Shown here: positions 60,848-64,000 of the stretch, piece by piece
How positions within the stretch are numbered: position 1 is the stretch's first letter
How the letters are laid out: every line of letters begins with the position of its first letter
Assembly (NCBI RefSeq): GCF_019351435.1
Contig: NZ_JAHWYN010000001.1
Coordinates: forward strand, 65,785-129,784
Source of the DNA: Flavobacterium taihuense
GTDB taxonomy: Bacteria; Bacteroidota; Bacteroidia; Flavobacteriales; Flavobacteriaceae
Direction: 5' to 3'
DNA length: 64,000 bases
Notes under the pieces: model-generated
Database searches by the model: none
The model's input: the letters and a program-made list of their open reading frames with translations, nothing else
What the model was told of the DNA's origin: nothing
Made by a program: the position numbers and the translations under genes

Positions 60848-61650
60848 TGAATCGATTTCTAATAAGACTACTTTTTGTGTTAATGGTTTGTTTGAGCAGT
60901 TCACTTACATTAGTGTCATGTAAAGCAAAAGCAAAAGTGGTAAACGTTAACAAAAGTGAAGATACGAATCGTATGACGGCGGATCGAATCATAAAAAATT
61001 ATTACACGAACAAAAGCGAGTTTACTACATTATACATAAAATCAAATGTAAAATATAGTGATGAAAAACAAACTCAAAATTTAACCGCTGAAATCAAAAT
61101 TAAAAAGAACGAACAAATTTTGGTGAGCATTCGTTTTCTGGGAATCACAATGGCCAAAGCCTTGATAACACCAACGAGTGTAAGTTATTATGAAAAGTTG
61201 AATGGTACTTATTTTGAGGGTGACTTCAGCACATTAAGTAAATGGTTAGGTACCGATTTGGATTATAGTAAAGTGCAGAATATTTTAATTGGTCAAGCAA
61301 TGGATGATTTGACCAAAGGAAATTACCAGGACTCATTAGTCGATCAGACTTATCGGTTGGGAAATATTTCGAAAAACAACACTAAGAAGTATTTCTTTTT
61401 TGACAAAGATAAATTCCTGCTAAACAGGCAAGAGATTGCCCAAACTACTGAAAACAGGAAGATTGAAGTGTCTTATTCGGATTACAAGACATATAATGAA
61501 TCCCCAATTCCATCGGATATTGACATTAATGCCGAACAGGATAAAGGCAAAACCGAAATTAATTTAGGATACAGTACTATAACCATAAATGAAGAACTTA
61601 CTTTTCCATATAGTGTTCCAAATGGTTATAAAAGAATTTTAATTAAGTAA
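60847..61650 (+). CDS. DUF4292 family lipoprotein
   Basis: 267 residues with a lipoprotein signal (MNRFLIRLLFVLMVCLSSSL, then TLVSC; lipobox Cys at 25). The domain fits DUF4292: FTTLYIKSNVKYSDEKQTQN, EIKIKKNEQILVSIRFLGIT, MAKALITPTSVSYYEKLNGT, YFEGDFSTLSKWLGTDLDY. The mature fold is likely LolA/LolB-like (strands wrapping a helix), so a periplasmic lipid or lipoprotein carrier role is possible, but this is inference. It overlaps the TPR gene by one base. Confidence 0.85.
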   Translation: MNRFLIRLLFVLMVCLSSSLTLVSCKAKAKVVNVNKSEDTNRMTADRIIKNYYTNKSEFTTLYIKSNVKYSDEKQTQNLTAEIKIKKNEQILVSIRFLGITMAKALITPTSVSYYEKLNGTYFEGDFSTLSKWLGTDLDYSKVQNILIGQAMDDLTKGNYQDSLVDQTYRLGNISKNNTKKYFFFDKDKFLLNRQEIAQTTENRKIEVSYSDYKTYNESPIPSDIDINAEQDKGKTEINLGYSTITINEELTFPYSVPNGYKRILIK

Positions 61651-61673
61651 ATTTGAACAAATATAATTGTAAG

Positions 61674-62918
61674 ATGCGAAAATTTCTCTTAGGCCTATTT
61701 TTTTTATGCACCACCTCAGTAATGTGGGGGCAGGATTCGCAACAAGAAAAATTAGAAAAGCGTAAAGCCGAAATTCAACAAGAAATTTTGGCGAATGAAA
61801 AGTTATTACAAACGGTAAAAAAGAAAGAAAAATCTGCTGTTAATGTAATTATTTTGCAAAGCAATAAAATAAAATTAAAAGAAAAATTGATTCAAACTAC
61901 AGAGAAACAGACTAAGATTCTTAGTAATGACATGTATATTAATCAGATGAAAATCAATAAATTGAATAGAGAGTTGGTAATTCTGAAGGAGGATTATGCC
62001 AAGATGATTGTCAAATCGTACAAAAGCAGATCGGAGCAAAGTAGAGCTATGTTTTTATTGTCATCAGAGAATTTTTTGCAAGCATACAAAAGAGCTCAGT
62101 ATATGAAACAATATACGAGTTACAGAAAAATGCAGGGTGAAGAAATCAAATCCAAAACGGATGAACTTTTAGGGTTTAATGAAAGACTTAACATTCAAAA
62201 AGCAGCTAAAAAGAAATTGTTAGCCGAAAACACCAAAGAAAAATTGTCTCTTGAAAAAGAAAAGAAAGAACAATTGAAATTGGTGAATTCAATCAAAAAA
62301 GATAAGAAAAAAATCACCGCAGAAATTAAAAGAAAGCAACAGGAATCGCGAGCTATCGACCGACAAATTGATCGTTTAATTCGTGAAGCCATTGCTGAAG
62401 CGAATAGAAAAGCAGCTAGTGAAAATGCAAAAGCCAATCCAAATGCTCCCGTAGCGGCGTATACATCATCAAGAATAATCTTGACTGCTGAATCCAAAAT
62501 ACTAGCAGATAATTTTAGAGCCAATAGGGGAAAATTACCTTGGCCTGTTGAAAAAGGCTTTGTTTCACTAGGATTTGGTGATCAACCCCATCCAGTGTAT
62601 CCAAGTCTTGTGATTCACAATAGTGGAGTGGAAATCACAACAGAACAAGGGGCTAATGCCAGAGCAGTTTTTGGAGGAGAAGTAACCAGTGTTATCGTTT
62701 TGTCTCCTGTAAATAAAGCTGTAATGATTCAACATGGTGATTGCTTTACGGTATATCAGAATTTAAGTTCTGTTTTTGTGAGCAAAGGAGAAAAAGTAAA
62801 TATCAAACAAAGTTTGGGAAAAATAAGAACTAATGGAGAAGGTAAAACAATCTTGAAGTTTACTATCTCACAAAATACGACCTACAACAACCCAGCATCT
62901 TGGTTGTACAATATGTAG
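61674..62918 (+). CDS. EnvC-like LytM-domain protein (murein hydrolase activator type)
   Basis: 414 residues. ATG 61674 gives a clean signal peptide (MRKFLLGLFFLCTTSVMWGQ); an upstream TTG at 61653 is rejected. A long coiled coil fills about residues 22-265 (KLEKRKAEIQQEILANEKLL and so on), with the EnvC-type YAKMIVKSYKSRSEQSRAMF and QAYKRAQYMKQY. The C-terminal M23/LytM fold (about 290-414: LPWPVEKGFVSLGFGDQPHP) has HNSGVEI in place of HxGxD and YQNLS where an HxH motif is expected, so the zinc site is degenerate and the protein probably activates amidases rather than cutting wall itself. A hairpin follows at 62937-62977. Confidence 0.88.
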   Translation: MRKFLLGLFFLCTTSVMWGQDSQQEKLEKRKAEIQQEILANEKLLQTVKKKEKSAVNVIILQSNKIKLKEKLIQTTEKQTKILSNDMYINQMKINKLNRELVILKEDYAKMIVKSYKSRSEQSRAMFLLSSENFLQAYKRAQYMKQYTSYRKMQGEEIKSKTDELLGFNERLNIQKAAKKKLLAENTKEKLSLEKEKKEQLKLVNSIKKDKKKITAEIKRKQQESRAIDRQIDRLIREAIAEANRKAASENAKANPNAPVAAYTSSRIILTAESKILADNFRANRGKLPWPVEKGFVSLGFGDQPHPVYPSLVIHNSGVEITTEQGANARAVFGGEVTSVIVLSPVNKAVMIQHGDCFTVYQNLSSVFVSKGEKVNIKQSLGKIRTNGEGKTILKFTISQNTTYNNPASWLYNM

Positions 62919-62936
62919 TTTTTTTAATATCAATTG

Positions 62937-62977
62937 CAGCATTATTTTATTTGCAAAAATAAATTAGTGCTGCTTTT
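62937..62977 (+). terminator. Hairpin between the two EnvC-like genes
   Basis: GCAGCA and TGCTGC form the base of a stem with an inner TTATTTT/AAATAA pairing, followed by TTTTTA. It probably ends or attenuates the first transcript. Confidence 0.55.
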
Positions 62978-63020
62978 TAATAAAAATCATTCATTAAGTT
63001 TGCACTATATATAATTTGCG

Positions 63021-64000
63021 ATGTTAAAATATTTTCTAAGTTTTATTTTTCTAGTAACAACGGCTGTACTTTGGAGCCAAGACAATCAACAAAAAAAATT
63101 AGAAGAGCGCAAGGCCAAAATTCAACAAGAGATTCGCGAAAATGAAACCAAACTTCAAACGGTAAAGAAAAAAGAAACAACGGCCACTAGAGCGATTGTT
63201 TTGCAAAGTAACAAAATCAAACTTAAAGAAGAATTGATTGCCACCACCGAAAAACAAAAATCACTTCTGGGAAATTCAATTGCAGTTAATCAAACTCAAA
63301 TAGAAAAATTAGAAAAAGAACTACAATTGCTCAAAGAGGATTATGCTAAAATGATTATTCAGTCTTATAAGAGTCGTTCAGAAGAAAGTCGGGCGATGTT
63401 TTTGTTGTCATCAGAGAGTTTTTTACAAGCCTATAAAAGAGCTCAGTATATGAAACAATATACCAATTATAGACACTTGCAAGGACAAGAAATACATTCC
63501 AAAACGAATGTTCTGTATACTTTTAATGCAAAATTAGATGTTCAAAAAAGTGCCAAAGAAGAACTCATAGCCGAAAATGATAAAGAGCGATTGTCTTTGG
63601 AAAAAGAAAAACAGGAGCAATTAAAATTGGTGGAATCTCTAAAGAAAGACAAAAAGAAAATTATTGCCGAGATTAAGAAAAAGCAACAAGAAGCAAGAAC
63701 AATTGATAAAAAAATTGACAAATTAATTCGTGAAGCTATTGCCGAAGCCAATCGAAAAGCGGCTCGAGAAAAAGCGGCGAGGGATAAAGCGAAAGCTGAA
63801 GCTATAGCCAAAGCTAATGCCTTGGAAAGAGCCAAAGCAATAGAAAAGAAAAAGGAAATTGAGAAAGCCAATGCATTGGCGGTAGCAAAAGCAAAAGCGA
63901 ATTCAAAGCCACTTCCAAAACCAATTCCGATACCGAAAGAAGTTGAAAAAGCCATTGCTAAGGTAGAGCCAACTGCTGCACCAGTGGTCGTTTCCTCTAC
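63021..64000 (+). CDS. Second EnvC-like protein, truncated by the window end
   Basis: 326 codons are visible from ATG 63021: signal peptide MLKYFLSFIFLVTTAVLWSQ, then the same coiled coil as the preceding gene (KLEERKAKIQQEIRENETKL, YAKMIIQSYKSRSEESRAMF, SFLQAYKRAQYMKQYTNY). It is a tandem paralogue. After IDKLIREAIAEANRKA it has a long Ala/Lys/Glu-rich insertion (AARDKAKAEAIAKANALERA and onward) and a Pro/Lys linker (SKPLPKPIPIPKEVEKAIAK) absent from the first copy. The LytM domain would lie beyond the window. A 137-residue open frame on the opposite strand is an artefact of this low-complexity tract. Confidence 0.88.
   Translation, partial: MLKYFLSFIFLVTTAVLWSQDNQQKKLEERKAKIQQEIRENETKLQTVKKKETTATRAIVLQSNKIKLKEELIATTEKQKSLLGNSIAVNQTQIEKLEKELQLLKEDYAKMIIQSYKSRSEESRAMFLLSSESFLQAYKRAQYMKQYTNYRHLQGQEIHSKTNVLYTFNAKLDVQKSAKEELIAENDKERLSLEKEKQEQLKLVESLKKDKKKIIAEIKKKQQEARTIDKKIDKLIREAIAEANRKAAREKAARDKAKAEAIAKANALERAKAIEKKKEIEKANALAVAKAKANSKPLPKPIPIPKEVEKAIAKVEPTAAPVVVSS

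Noticed and set aside
63542..63955. 137-residue minus-strand Ala/Phe/Ser-rich open frame
   Set aside because: It is an artefact of the Lys/Ala-rich coiled coil of the EnvC-like gene on the plus strand.
1..64000. tRNA, rRNA, insertion sequences or prophage genes
   Set aside because: No cloverleaf, ribosomal RNA core sequence, transposase, integrase or phage structural gene was seen on either strand.

Overview
The window is AT-rich chromosomal DNA from a member of the Bacteroidota, almost certainly a Flavobacterium or close relative. The evidence is a type IX secretion (T9SS) substrate with a C-terminal sorting domain, an SprE/PorW-like gliding and T9SS lipoprotein next to a bactofilin, many -7 elements of the form TAnnTTTG, several likely TTG starts, almost no Shine-Dalgarno sequences, and an ATP synthase locus that ends at the gamma subunit. 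No rRNA, tRNA, insertion sequence, prophage or CRISPR array was seen.

Layout. 1-4.6 kb: 5' part of RNase R, a DUF2007 gene, a seven-repeat T9SS surface protein followed by a stranded 3' piece of a second DUF2007 gene, about 0.8 kb of very AT-rich non-coding DNA, rpiB and a DUF1294 protein. 4.6-10.7 kb: a decayed copy of the start of tex, two DUF3857/transglutaminase-like exported proteins, then intact tex. 10.8-18 kb: an outer-membrane beta-barrel protein, a structured repeat, a Crp/Fnr regulator with an FNR-like cysteine cluster, and a nitrate/nitrite-type uptake operon (porin, binding protein, permease, ATPase) interrupted by a 44-bp tandem repeat array. 18-22 kb: tatA, a truncated-looking M23-associated protein, a GH3 protein and a DUF6909 protein. 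22-36 kb: a Wzx/Wzy-type surface polysaccharide locus. 36-42 kb: purD, upp, DUF6341/DUF6427/DUF4254 proteins, a GT9 glycosyltransferase and a flavin/2Fe-2S reductase. 42-46 kb: PadR regulator, two membrane proteins with a HAAS-like N-terminus, a DUF5687 permease and an ABC ATPase. 46-55 kb: sprE, bactofilin, atpZ-like, DUF6168-like, atpBEFHAG. 55-64 kb: GNAT, flippase, dut, nucleotidyltransferase, TPR protein, DUF4292 lipoprotein and two tandem EnvC/LytM-like proteins, the last cut by the window end.

How the parts work together. The 13-18 kb genes form one uptake route from an outer-membrane channel to an ABC importer, with a probable redox-sensing regulator upstream; no reductase is present here. 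The 22-36 kb genes cover initiation (phosphoglycosyltransferase), UDP-xylose supply, glycosyl transfer, flipping, polymerisation and chain-length control. The 56-64 kb genes are a housekeeping-type envelope block.

The most unusual observations are two places where accessory genes sit between an intact core gene and a broken copy of one end of the same gene (DUF2007 and tex), the 44-bp palindromic array inside the nrt operon, an origin-like AT-rich region with a repeated 8-mer at a strand switch, two complex intergenic structured repeats, and a homopolymer frameshift in an ORF6N gene.
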